A stretch of 64,000 bases of DNA from Neobacillus dielmonensis (GTDB taxonomy: Bacteria; Bacillota; Bacilli; Bacillales; Cytobacillaceae). Numbering within the stretch: position 1 is the first letter of the stretch; every line of letters starts with the position of its first letter. The stretch lies in NCBI RefSeq assembly GCF_000612665.1, contig NZ_HG942076.1, forward strand, positions 117,752 through 181,751, given 5' to 3'. A program made the translations under genes and the position numbers. Of this stretch, positions 9,118-16,302 are shown in pieces. The notes under the pieces are model-generated. The model had not been told where the DNA came from, did no database searches, and saw only the letters and a program-made list of their open reading frames with translations.

Positions 9118-10133
9118 TAAAAAGCACCTTCTCTTTCTTGGAAATGCGTTGGTTTATTGAATGTATGTCCATCACTGACAACCCAGTCGGCAATCCAATC
9201 GATCATTTGTTGAACCGATACTTTTGGATACCCAAATAACTTATGTGCCTGTGAAGCATTGTTAAGCAGTGCCGTAGGGCTTTCGGTATGAACAAACAAT
9301 GGTGTCTTTTCCAACCTTTTTCCGAATTCTATTGCCAGCCATCTGACTGATAATGTTTCAGGGCCCGTCACATTAATGATTTTCGGAGGGTGATTGGTAT
9401 GCAATAAAGAGCGGATCGCATATTCATTCGCGTCTCCCTGCCAAATGACGTTTACATTTCCCATCGTCAAATCAATTGGTGTTTCTGAATACACGTTTTT
9501 GGCAATTTCAAGTAGGACTCCATAGCGTAAATCAATCGCATAATTTAATCGAAATATAACCATCGGCGTCTGATTTTTATGAGAAAAATAAGTAAGCACA
9601 CGCTCTCTGCCTAAGCAAGATTGAGCATACTCTCCAACCGGATTGGCCGGTACATCCTCCGTACAATTATTGCTTAAAACCGGTGTAAATGGATAGACAT
9701 TTCCTGTTGAGAAGGCAACCATTCGTGAGTCTTTAAACTTTTCTGCCAAACGGCCTGGAAGATAGGCATTCATCGTCCATGTATAATGCTCATTACCGAC
9801 AGTGCCAAATTTATTTCCTGCCATATAGATAACATTCTCCACATTAGGCAAGCCTTGAAGATCTTCTTCCTTCAACAGGTCGGCTTGGATGGTTTCGATT
9901 CCGGCTGCCTCTAATTCTTCTCGTAAACTACCATCGGTAAACCTTGCTACCCCAATGACCCTTTTTTGTACACCTGCTTGATCAGCCGCTCTTTTTGCCA
10001 TTTTTGCTAATGTGGGTCCCATTTTTCCGCTAACGCCTAATATCATAATATCGCCATGAATCTGTTGAATATCTTGAATTAATGCTTGGCTCGGTGTGGT
10101 CATAAAATCTTCTAATTCCGCAATCGTTTTCAT
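9117..10133 (-). CDS. NAD-dependent epimerase/dehydratase-like (extended SDR) protein, first gene of the operon
   Basis: 338 residues from the chosen start. The frame is open to 10181, but the ATG at 10133 has a very strong AAGGAGG seven bases upstream (10140-10146) and gives a normal N-terminus. The Rossmann glycine motif is the variant ILGVSGKMG. A Ser/Thr region (VAFSTGNVYPF) and an active-site tyrosine region (GEYAQSCLG) follow as in extended SDRs, but the lysine of Y-x-x-x-K is a cysteine, so catalysis may be altered. The rest resembles sugar nucleotide epimerases. It starts the long operon that also encodes the aldolase, dehydrogenases and glycosidases. Confidence 0.85.
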   Translation of the reverse strand: MKTIAELEDFMTTPSQALIQDIQQIHGDIMILGVSGKMGPTLAKMAKRAADQAGVQKRVIGVARFTDGSLREELEAAGIETIQADLLKEEDLQGLPNVENVIYMAGNKFGTVGNEHYTWTMNAYLPGRLAEKFKDSRMVAFSTGNVYPFTPVLSNNCTEDVPANPVGEYAQSCLGRERVLTYFSHKNQTPMVIFRLNYAIDLRYGVLLEIAKNVYSETPIDLTMGNVNVIWQGDANEYAIRSLLHTNHPPKIINVTGPETLSVRWLAIEFGKRLEKTPLFVHTESPTALLNNASQAHKLFGYPKVSVQQMIDWIADWVVSDGHTFNKPTHFQEREGAF

Positions 10134-10139
10134 CTTAAT

Positions 10140-10146
10140 CCTCCTT
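10140..10146 (-). promoter_or_regulatory. Ribosome binding site fixing the epimerase-like gene start
   Basis: AAGGAGG on the minus strand, six bases before the ATG at 10133. The alternative start 48 bases upstream has no comparable site. Confidence 0.8.
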
Positions 10147-10168
10147 GAAAAAATATGAAAGACTTTTA

Positions 10169-10183
10169 CTATGAAATTCATAG
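10169..10183. promoter_or_regulatory. Near-perfect 15-bp palindrome in the operon leader
   Basis: CTATGAAATTCATAG has 7-bp exact arms around a single central base. It lies between the predicted -10 (10201-10206) and the ribosome site of the catabolic operon. It could be a second operator or a weak leader hairpin; nothing else supports it. Confidence 0.4.
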
Positions 10184-10200
10184 ATTAGTAAGTTGATTTC

Positions 10201-10229
10201 ATTTTATCTTCAGCACCATTAAAAGACAA
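10201..10229 (-). promoter_or_regulatory. Predicted sigma-A promoter of the catabolic operon
   Basis: On the minus strand TTGTCT (10224-10229) is separated by exactly 17 bases from TAAAAT (10201-10206), followed by G. The -35 lies inside the operator at 10218-10250. The same arrangement, TTGTCA-N17-TAAAAT, is found at the ABC transporter promoter (16193-16221), with the operator in the same register. Confidence 0.7.
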
Positions 10230-10250
10230 GTCACTTAAAGGTCTTTTAAT
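10218..10250. promoter_or_regulatory. Operator of the GAC-N13-GTC type at the catabolic operon promoter
   Basis: The arms ATTAAAAGAC (10218-10227) and GTCTTTTAAT (10241-10250) are perfect 10-bp inverted repeats separated by 13 bases. The GAC...GTC spacing equals that of the sites at 10322, 16217 and 17455. It overlaps the -35 box of the catabolic operon. The likely ligand is the divergently encoded regulator (10367-11722). Confidence 0.75.
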
Positions 10251-10279
10251 AAATCCCTAATTTCAGGGAAATTTTCTGT

Positions 10280-10308
10280 TTGACAATTGGACACGTTCAA
10301 CTTAATCT
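10280..10308 (+). promoter_or_regulatory. Predicted promoter of the regulator gene
   Basis: A consensus -35 TTGACA (10280-10285) is followed after 17 bases by TAATCT (10303-10308), a weak -10. The inverted repeat at 10322-10352 then falls just downstream of the expected transcription start, as would suit autorepression. Confidence 0.5.
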
Positions 10309-10321
10309 AGTAATAAGATTA

Positions 10322-10352
10322 TATAAAGACATTTCTTTAATATGTCTTTATA
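10322..10352. promoter_or_regulatory. Perfect 11-bp inverted repeat ahead of the regulator gene (probable autoregulatory operator)
   Basis: TATAAAGACAT (10322-10332) and ATGTCTTTATA (10342-10352) are exact reverse complements with a 9-base spacer. Counted from the GAC/GTC cores, the gap is again 13 bases. The repeat ends directly before the ribosome site (AGGAGA, 10354-10359) of the regulator at 10367, so a bound protein would block transcription, or the RNA hairpin would affect translation. Confidence 0.75.
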
Positions 10353-10366
10353 CAGGAGATGACAAA

Positions 10367-11722
10367 ATGAAGACTAACCAATTGTCTAACAAGGGACCAG
10401 AAATTATTATTGGAATTGTTGGACCTGAAGCTCTTGAAAAAGAAATTATGAAAGCGCTTGAAGCCTTCCCCAATTTCCAGCCTATGTTTCTAAATGCAAC
10501 GCCATCTACAATCGTTCCCGCTATCATTGCTAATTTAATCAATAAAGTGGAAGTTCTGTTATTCACCGAATTTCCTACCTACTTTAAAGCGAAACAGCTT
10601 GTAAACTTTTCCATCCCGGCCCATTATGTCCCTTTAATGGGAACAGGCCTTTATCGGTCATTATTTTTGATTAAAAATAAATACGATTTACAATATATAT
10701 CGATTGATACAGTCGAAGAAAACTACATTCAACAGATTTTTTATGATTTGGGTGAAACCAAGTATGAATATAAAACCTTCCCTAATTACGGCCAGTCAAG
10801 CTCGATTCAATCGATCGTCCAATTTCATCAAGAAAACTATCGAGAGCTTGGTTCCATTGCCATTACGGGCATACAGGAGGTCTCTTTCAAACTCTCAGAA
10901 TTAGGCATTCCCCATGAATGGGTGACACCGACTTATCAGGATTTAATCGTTTCCCTTGAACGTGCCTTACTCGCAACTGAAGCACGAAAAAACAAGGAAT
11001 CTCAAATTGTTTTTGGCATAATCGACATTGATCAGTTTGATAAAGCAACGGAAAAATTTACAACGGAACATGAAGTACAATTATTGAAGTTGAAATTTCA
11101 ACAAATGATGTTGAATTACACGAAACTCCTTGATGGCCATTTAATCAATTCAGGTGGTGAAGAATTTTCTTTTATTACCACACGCGGTATTTTTGAAAGA
11201 GAAACACGCGGGTATAAATTTATCCCTTTACTAAATACGGCTAAAAGCGAGCTTGGTGTTTCCATCAGTATTGGTGTTGGATTCGGGCAATCAGCTGCTG
11301 AGGCAGGAAGCCACGCAAGGCTAGCGCTAAGGCAGTCAAAAGAATTAGGTGGTAATGTCTGTTACATTGTACGGGAAGATCAAAGTGTGATTGGACCGGT
11401 TGATATTATCACCGATACCCAATATGAAAAATATGACTTAGCGATTACAGATGCCGAACTGCTTGAAAAAGCAGAAAAAGCTGGCATGTCTGCTGCCTAT
11501 ATGACCAAATTAATGGCACGGGTCGCACGTCATAAAAAATATGATTATACGGCACAAGAGTTAGCTTCGACATTAACGATTACAACGAGAAGTGCTCACC
11601 GAATCCTGTTAAAATGGATGGATGCTAATTTGGTAGACATTGTAGGTGAGGAAAAAATCACCTATAAAGGCCGGCCAAGACGAATTTATCGCCTTAGCTT
11701 TATCATTGATGACAAAAAATAG
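10367..11722 (+). CDS. Regulator with GGDEF-type domain fused to a C-terminal winged helix
   Basis: 451 residues. The frame is open from 10280, but AGGAGA at 10354-10359 sets the ATG at 10367. Residues 1-195 form an alpha/beta region resembling PrpR_N-type sensor domains (the segment GIPHEWVTPT is typical of that fold's end). From about 210 there is a nucleotidyl-cyclase-like palm: IIDIDQF with the D-x-D metal site, GGEEF near 262 in place of GGDEF, then SISIGVGFG and the following helix. Residues 394-441 are a winged helix (ELASTLTITTRSAHRILLKWM, then a basic wing KGRPRRIYRL). GGEEF is compatible with diguanylate cyclase activity, but a purely nucleotide- or ligand-sensing role is equally possible. 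It is divergent to the catabolic operon and the only carbohydrate-type regulator nearby. It probably binds the GAC-N13-GTC sites. Confidence 0.85.
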   Translation: MKTNQLSNKGPEIIIGIVGPEALEKEIMKALEAFPNFQPMFLNATPSTIVPAIIANLINKVEVLLFTEFPTYFKAKQLVNFSIPAHYVPLMGTGLYRSLFLIKNKYDLQYISIDTVEENYIQQIFYDLGETKYEYKTFPNYGQSSSIQSIVQFHQENYRELGSIAITGIQEVSFKLSELGIPHEWVTPTYQDLIVSLERALLATEARKNKESQIVFGIIDIDQFDKATEKFTTEHEVQLLKLKFQQMMLNYTKLLDGHLINSGGEEFSFITTRGIFERETRGYKFIPLLNTAKSELGVSISIGVGFGQSAAEAGSHARLALRQSKELGGNVCYIVREDQSVIGPVDIITDTQYEKYDLAITDAELLEKAEKAGMSAAYMTKLMARVARHKKYDYTAQELASTLTITTRSAHRILLKWMDANLVDIVGEEKITYKGRPRRIYRLSFIIDDKK

Positions 11723-11732
11723 AATGAACAGG

Positions 11733-11770
11733 GAAACGGCGGGGCTTGTGGTGTCCCGCTGTTTCTTCTA
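11733..11770 (+). terminator. Terminator between the converging regulator and ABC operons
   Basis: GAAACGGCGGG (11733-11743) pairs with CCCGCTGTTTC (11755-11765), with one wobble and an 11-base loop. A short T-rich tail follows. It lies 11 bp after the regulator stop codon. Confidence 0.65.
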
Positions 11771-11787
11771 TCCGACACGACACCCAC

Positions 11788-12687
11788 TCAAATTCCTATT
11801 GATCTCCCCGTCTCTCTACTTTCATTGGCCGCTTCAATAAACCGAATGATTTCCTGCGTTTCACGAACAGGTACAATCTGCTTGCTTCCATTAAAGAACA
11901 GGATAATTTGCTCTAGTAAACTTGCATAATACGGTTTTGGCGACGAGTCGATGCGTACATATTCTTGACCTTTTTCAAAATGGATCACGGCACCAAATTC
12001 GTAATTGCCTTTTCGATTCCCTCTTGCTGTACCGATTCTGCCATTTTCCCATTGCGAAATAATCAAATCATAATCCTGATTAGAAATCGTCGTGACATTT
12101 TTTGCTCCAGCCCCTAATATGGTGTAAAGCATTTCAATTGTATGTATTCCATACCAAAAATATCCTGGCTGCGTTTCAACCATTTCCATTGGGCCAAAAC
12201 AGTCTGCACCGATTATCTTGCCTTTATCCTTTATGGACAGTGCTTGGCTCAACGCTTCAGCAAAACGCAACGCAGAAGAACTCATGATCGGAGTGTGATA
12301 TTTCTCTGCTAGTTCCACCATTTTAGCTGCATCGGATGAATCTAAACAAAACGGTTTATCAACGAATGTGGGCTTTTTAAACCTAACCAATTTCTTTAAT
12401 TGCTCTAAATGGACCCTGCCGTCCACAGACTCTAGTAAAATGGCATCACATTGCGTGACTACTTCTTCAATCGTCTCAACGATTTGTACCCCGTATTGTT
12501 CAACTTCCTTGGTAATCCCGCTAATTCGAGAATAGCTTAAAGCAAAATCAAATGAGCCGCCCGGGTAGGCCATGACAACCGTCCCTCCTTTTACATGAAA
12601 GGGACTGGTGTGATCATTTAATAATTTGGTAAAAGCCACAGCATGAGAGGTGTCTAGACCAATCATCCCAATTTTTAAATTTCCCAT
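11788..12687 (-). CDS. Gfo/Idh/MocA family oxidoreductase (copy C), last gene of the ABC operon
   Basis: 299 residues. The N-terminal Rossmann region is KIGMIGLDTSHAVAF. The signature is a variant, VDKPFCLD, with the catalytic lysine kept. It is shorter than copies A and B, and the C-terminal domain has HTIEMLYTILG in the D/H region. GAGGAGAGGG precedes the ATG. It lies 31 bp after the second permease gene, in the same orientation, so import and the first oxidation step are probably co-expressed. The divergent signature makes its substrate hard to predict. Confidence 0.85.
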   Translation of the reverse strand: MGNLKIGMIGLDTSHAVAFTKLLNDHTSPFHVKGGTVVMAYPGGSFDFALSYSRISGITKEVEQYGVQIVETIEEVVTQCDAILLESVDGRVHLEQLKKLVRFKKPTFVDKPFCLDSSDAAKMVELAEKYHTPIMSSSALRFAEALSQALSIKDKGKIIGADCFGPMEMVETQPGYFWYGIHTIEMLYTILGAGAKNVTTISNQDYDLIISQWENGRIGTARGNRKGNYEFGAVIHFEKGQEYVRIDSSPKPYYASLLEQIILFFNGSKQIVPVRETQEIIRFIEAANESRETGRSIGI

Positions 12688-12718
12688 ATTCCCTCTCCTC
12701 TTTTAGACTGAGAGACTA

Positions 12719-13525
12719 CTATTTCAAGCCTGACATCTGGATTCCTTCTGTAAAATATTTCTGGAAGAACAAGAAGATTAAAAACGTTGGAATAAAGGAT
12801 AGAGTGGCTCCTGCCATTTCAATTCCAAAGTTCCCTTCCTTACTTAAAGTAGAGGCTAACCCTACCGTTATCGGATACATTTTTTCATTGGTCATATAAA
12901 TTAATGGCTGGAATAAGTCATTCCAGTTACTAACAAACGCAAACGTCCCAACTGTCGCAATCGACGGAAACGCTAATGGCATATAAATTTTTCGAAAAAC
13001 TTGGAAATCGTTAGCCCCATCCATTCTGGCTGCTTCATCTAATTCCATTGGGATTCCCTGCATAAATTGGCGAACCAAAAAGACACCCATAATCGCCCAA
13101 AGTTCCGGAACAATTAATGCTTGGTATTCATTAATCCAGCCGAATTTTGAAAACATGATAAACTTCGGAATGATTAATAATTGCTGCGGAATCATAATGA
13201 CGGCCATAAACGTCCAGAAAATGACTTCCTTCCCTACAAATTGCTTTCTAGCGAAAATATAACCTAAAATACCGGCAAAAAACATTTGTGAAAAAACAGG
13301 GATGATGGTCACGATAACGGAGTTAAAAATCCATCGTAGAAAGTTGTCATTTCGAAACAGGTAAGCGAAATTATTCAGAGATGGATTGTCTGGGAGCCAG
13401 AATAATGGGTCCAAGGATGCGTAAGTCGTTTCTTTTAGTGAACTTAGAACCATGATTAAGAATGGAAGAAGAAAACAAAATCCTAGGAAGAACATGACAA
13501 AATACTTTACTATTTTCGTTAACAA
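12719..13525 (-). CDS. ABC sugar transporter permease, MalG/CUT1 type
   Basis: 268 residues with about six membrane helices. The EAA loop that contacts the ATPase is visible: DEAARMDGANDFQVFRKIYM, followed by P-L-A-F-P. The start is a TTG (13525) with GGGAG upstream. It lies between the MalF-type permease and the Gfo/Idh/MocA gene. No ABC ATPase gene is present in the locus, so an MsmX/MsiK-type shared ATPase from elsewhere must power it, as is common in Bacillus CUT1 systems. Confidence 0.95.
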   Translation of the reverse strand: MLTKIVKYFVMFFLGFCFLLPFLIMVLSSLKETTYASLDPLFWLPDNPSLNNFAYLFRNDNFLRWIFNSVIVTIIPVFSQMFFAGILGYIFARKQFVGKEVIFWTFMAVIMIPQQLLIIPKFIMFSKFGWINEYQALIVPELWAIMGVFLVRQFMQGIPMELDEAARMDGANDFQVFRKIYMPLAFPSIATVGTFAFVSNWNDLFQPLIYMTNEKMYPITVGLASTLSKEGNFGIEMAGATLSFIPTFLIFLFFQKYFTEGIQMSGLK

Positions 13526-13558
13526 GTTATTTCATCTCCCTTATATCGCGCTGTCTCA

Positions 13559-14515
13559 TCAGTACATACTTTGGTCATTTCCAAAATATTTTCTCTGAAT
13601 AAGCGAAATGACTAAGATAATAGCAAATAATACATAGGACAAGACGGCTGCATAACTAAAATTCAGATTCGTGAATCCAATGCTATACAGGTAATACACA
13701 ATGGTACTGGTTGAGAAGTTCGGTCCGCCACTTGTTAATAAATACGCTGAGTCGAAAATCTGGAAAGACCCAATGGTTGTAATAATTAATACATAGAAAT
13801 GAATTGGTTTTAATAATGGGAAGGTAATCATCCAAAAGGATTTAAAAGATGAGGCACCATCAATTTTTGCCGCTTCGTACATTTCCTTTGGTATCGACTG
13901 CAATCCAGCAAAATAATAAATCATCGTACTTCCGGATACTTTGAAAATGCTCAATCCAGCTAACACGATCAGAGCTTGTTTAGAATCGGATAGAAACAAT
14001 TGGGTATTAATGCCCAAGAAGCTTAACAAATAGTTGATAAAACCTGATTCGGTTCCCGAAAACAACCATTCCCATATCCCTGCTACTACGACAAACGATG
14101 TGACAACTGGCAGGAAAAATACGCCTTTGATCAATTTGGTAAAGTGAATGCCAGATTTGATGATAAGCGCCAAGATTAATCCAAGTGCCATAGTAGGAAC
14201 AATATAATAGATGGAAAACAATATGGTATTCCAAATCGATTTCCAGGCAATGTCGTCTTTAAATAACTGTGTCCAGTTCCGTAAACCAACGAATTCTGAA
14301 ACGCCAATAATTCGATAATTGAGAAAGGTTAATATAAAACTATAAACAAATGGGATGACTTGAAAGACAAGGAAATGAGCTAAAACGGGTACAAGGATAA
14401 TGTAGACGAGCGCATTCTTTCTCCATTCGTCTTTGATTCTTTGCTTTAGAGGGCGCTTTACTTTTACTTCATTGTCTAAAGTCATCTCGTTTTGATTTAC
14501 CAAGACCTTTTCCAA
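13559..14515 (-). CDS. ABC sugar transporter permease, MalF/CUT1 type
   Basis: 318 residues. An N-terminal cytoplasmic basic segment is followed by six predicted membrane helices and the EAA motif YEAAKIDGASSFKSFWMITF, then P-L-L-K-P. The TTG start at 14515 has AAGGTG upstream. It pairs with the MalG-type protein encoded 33 bp downstream to form the heterodimeric channel. A 227-bp gap rich in repeats and hairpins separates it from the binding-protein gene. Confidence 0.95.
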   Translation of the reverse strand: MEKVLVNQNEMTLDNEVKVKRPLKQRIKDEWRKNALVYIILVPVLAHFLVFQVIPFVYSFILTFLNYRIIGVSEFVGLRNWTQLFKDDIAWKSIWNTILFSIYYIVPTMALGLILALIIKSGIHFTKLIKGVFFLPVVTSFVVVAGIWEWLFSGTESGFINYLLSFLGINTQLFLSDSKQALIVLAGLSIFKVSGSTMIYYFAGLQSIPKEMYEAAKIDGASSFKSFWMITFPLLKPIHFYVLIITTIGSFQIFDSAYLLTSGGPNFSTSTIVYYLYSIGFTNLNFSYAAVLSYVLFAIILVISLIQRKYFGNDQSMY

Positions 14516-14560
14516 GCGATCACCTTATTTCCTTTTTTGTTGGCCCTGCTTTAATGAAAT

Positions 14561-14655
14561 GGGGTCAGGCCCCCATTACAGCACCGCGTTAATTGAATGG
14601 GGGACAGGCCCCCGCCACGTTAATGCGTTAATAAAGCGGGGGACAGGCCCCCTCA
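14561..14655. repeat. Three GC-rich copies with core GGGGACAGGCCCC, spaced about 38 bp
   Basis: Copies begin near 14561 (GGGGTCAGGCCCCC), 14599 and 14638. Each is a small self-complementary G5/C5 hairpin with a 5-base loop. They are separated by AT-rich spacers containing GTTAAT. They lie between the binding-protein and permease genes, where they may limit read-through or protect the upstream transcript. Confidence 0.7.
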
Positions 14656-14690
14656 CAGATTCATTTAACAGAGCCTTTTTGTAAGAAACA

Positions 14691-14722
14691 GAGAGTTTTA
14701 TCCACGTGGGAATAAAACTCTC
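14691..14722 (-). terminator. Intercistronic hairpin after the solute-binding protein gene
   Basis: GAGAGTTTTAT (14691-14701) and ATAAAACTCTC (14712-14722) form a perfect 11-bp stem, 21 bp after the stop codon of the binding protein. No strong T-run follows on the minus strand. Such hairpins commonly raise binding-protein levels over permeases by partial termination or 3'-end protection. Confidence 0.6.
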
Positions 14723-14742
14723 TAGTTAAAGAAACTATTCGT

Positions 14743-16011
14743 TTACGGCTTAGCTAATTCGGCTTCGATTTTTTTAGCTGCTGCGTCTGCTGCTTCTTTT
14801 GGAGTTTTTTGTCCAGACATCATCGATTGTACTTCTGCTTGAATGAATGGCATAATCGCACGGCCTTTAGGGTGAATAACACCTGGTAATGCATATTGTG
14901 TATAGGTGGACAGCTGTTTCATCTCTGCATTTGAATCAAAAATGTCTTTCGCTTCTTCTTGTGTCGGAATATATTGGGTCACATTATTGAAAATACGTTG
15001 ATTTTCCGCATTGGTAATGGTTTTTACAAATTCTGCCGCTGCATCCGGATTGTCCGTATTGGAAGGCACTACAAACATTCCTGTCGTACCGTAGGTTAAT
15101 TGCTTTTTGTTCTTTAATGGTGCTCCAATTGCAAAGTCAAATTTACCTTCTTTTTTCAACATCGTAACGTCAATACCAGAACCTAGAACCGCCATGATTT
15201 TTCCACCAAACCATAATTCGTTTTGGTTGGTTGCCGTAATAGAATCTTCTGGAATGTATTTGTTTTGATACATCTTGTTAACCATTTCAAATGCTTTCAC
15301 GCTATCTGCGCTATTAATTTGAACCTTATTATCTTCTGACACCACACCGCCGCCAGCTTGCCAGATCCATGGATAAATCGTACCGTTCATGGACCCGCCG
15401 CCAGAATAAGCTAATGCATAGAAATCTTTAGCTTTTGCTTTTGCTGCCCAAGCATCAAATTCTTCCCAAGTCTTTGGAAGATTAGCAGGATCTTCGCCAA
15501 TCGCTTTCACAACATCTAGATTATAGAAGAATGTGTAGGCTTCTTGTAAAATTGGCAATCCGTAAGTCTTACCTTTCCATTTTGTTGCTACTAATGAGGA
15601 TTCAACAAATCCTTTGCGATCCTCATCCTTTAAGTACGGGTCTAAATCAAGAAGCATTCCTACATCTGCATATTGCGGCATTTGGTCAGGAATTGCATAA
15701 AAAACATCTGGGCCATTGTTAGCTGCTAAGGCAGTTAACACTTTTTGATCGCGGTTAGCCCATGGAATCGTTTCAATATTGACCTTTACATCAGGAAACT
15801 TCTTATTATAGTTGGCCACAATGTCTTTCCACATGGCTTCTTCTTTTTTCGCATCACTTGTATAAGGATGTACCCAAACCGTTATTTCACCATCCACTTT
15901 GTCCTTGCCTTTTTTATCACTTGGTTTTGAACTTGACTTATCACTACAAGCTGCAAGAATCAAGCTGAATGCGACCATAAGGATCAGTAACCATTGGCTT
16001 TTCTTTTTCAT
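14743..16011 (-). CDS. Sugar ABC transporter substrate-binding lipoprotein (CUT1)
   Basis: 422 residues. A lipoprotein signal peptide (MKKKSQWLLILMVAFSLIL) ends in the lipobox LAAC. The mature protein has the fold of family 1 extracellular binding proteins: ITVWVHPY near the start, then NGPDVFYAIPD and later GTTGMFVVPS. It is anchored outside the membrane and delivers an oligosaccharide to the two permeases. GGGGGATT precedes the ATG. Its promoter has an operator on the -35 box and a perfect cre site downstream, so it is probably controlled by both the local regulator and CcpA. Confidence 0.96.
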   Translation of the reverse strand: MKKKSQWLLILMVAFSLILAACSDKSSSKPSDKKGKDKVDGEITVWVHPYTSDAKKEEAMWKDIVANYNKKFPDVKVNIETIPWANRDQKVLTALAANNGPDVFYAIPDQMPQYADVGMLLDLDPYLKDEDRKGFVESSLVATKWKGKTYGLPILQEAYTFFYNLDVVKAIGEDPANLPKTWEEFDAWAAKAKAKDFYALAYSGGGSMNGTIYPWIWQAGGGVVSEDNKVQINSADSVKAFEMVNKMYQNKYIPEDSITATNQNELWFGGKIMAVLGSGIDVTMLKKEGKFDFAIGAPLKNKKQLTYGTTGMFVVPSNTDNPDAAAEFVKTITNAENQRIFNNVTQYIPTQEEAKDIFDSNAEMKQLSTYTQYALPGVIHPKGRAIMPFIQAEVQSMMSGQKTPKEAADAAAKKIEAELAKP

Positions 16012-16136
16012 GTAATAATCCCCCGTTTATATTTATTGGATTAAAATCTTAAAGGCTTTAAATCTTTTAAACTCTTACTTCGTATTGCCTCCCTCCTAAA
16101 ATCATTTATCCCGTTTTGCGAAAGAACATGTTGTTA

Positions 16137-16151
16137 TTGTAAGCGTTAACA
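16137..16151. promoter_or_regulatory. CcpA binding site (cre), perfect match, ABC operon
   Basis: TTGTAAGCGTTAACA matches every position of the Bacillus consensus WTGNAANCGNWWNCA. It lies about 40 bp downstream of the predicted -10 (16193-16198) of the ABC operon, where CcpA would act as a roadblock during growth on preferred sugars. Confidence 0.85.
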
Positions 16152-16192
16152 AGGGGTGTAAAAATTCCCACCCATAAATTCCTATTAGATAC

Positions 16193-16221
16193 ATTTTATG
16201 TTTTTTTAAATATTGTGACAA
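16193..16221 (-). promoter_or_regulatory. Predicted sigma-A promoter of the ABC transporter operon
   Basis: On the minus strand TTGTCA (16216-16221) and TAAAAT (16193-16198) are 17 bases apart. This is the same layout as the catabolic operon promoter, including the final G after the -10. Confidence 0.7.
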
Positions 16222-16240
16222 GTCTATAAAGTGTCTTTAA
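16211..16240. promoter_or_regulatory. Operator of the GAC-N13-GTC type at the ABC operon promoter
   Basis: TGTGAC (GAC at 16217-16219) and GTCTTTAA (GTC at 16233-16235) are separated by 13 bases. One arm is degenerate, but core spacing and the internal AAGTC element match the site at 10218-10250. It covers the -35 box in the same register as there. Confidence 0.65.
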
Positions 16241-16281
16241 TATAAACCATGAATTAATATAGTCCCTAACCTAATTGCGGT

Positions 16282-16302
16282 GGATTAAACGTAGTTTAAT
16301 CC
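16282..16302 (-). terminator. Hairpin overlapping the stop codon of the GNAT gene
   Basis: GGATTAAAC and GTTTAATCC form a 9-bp perfect stem with a 3-base loop. The stop codon is inside the stem. There is no clear T-run, so termination would be partial. Confidence 0.4.
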
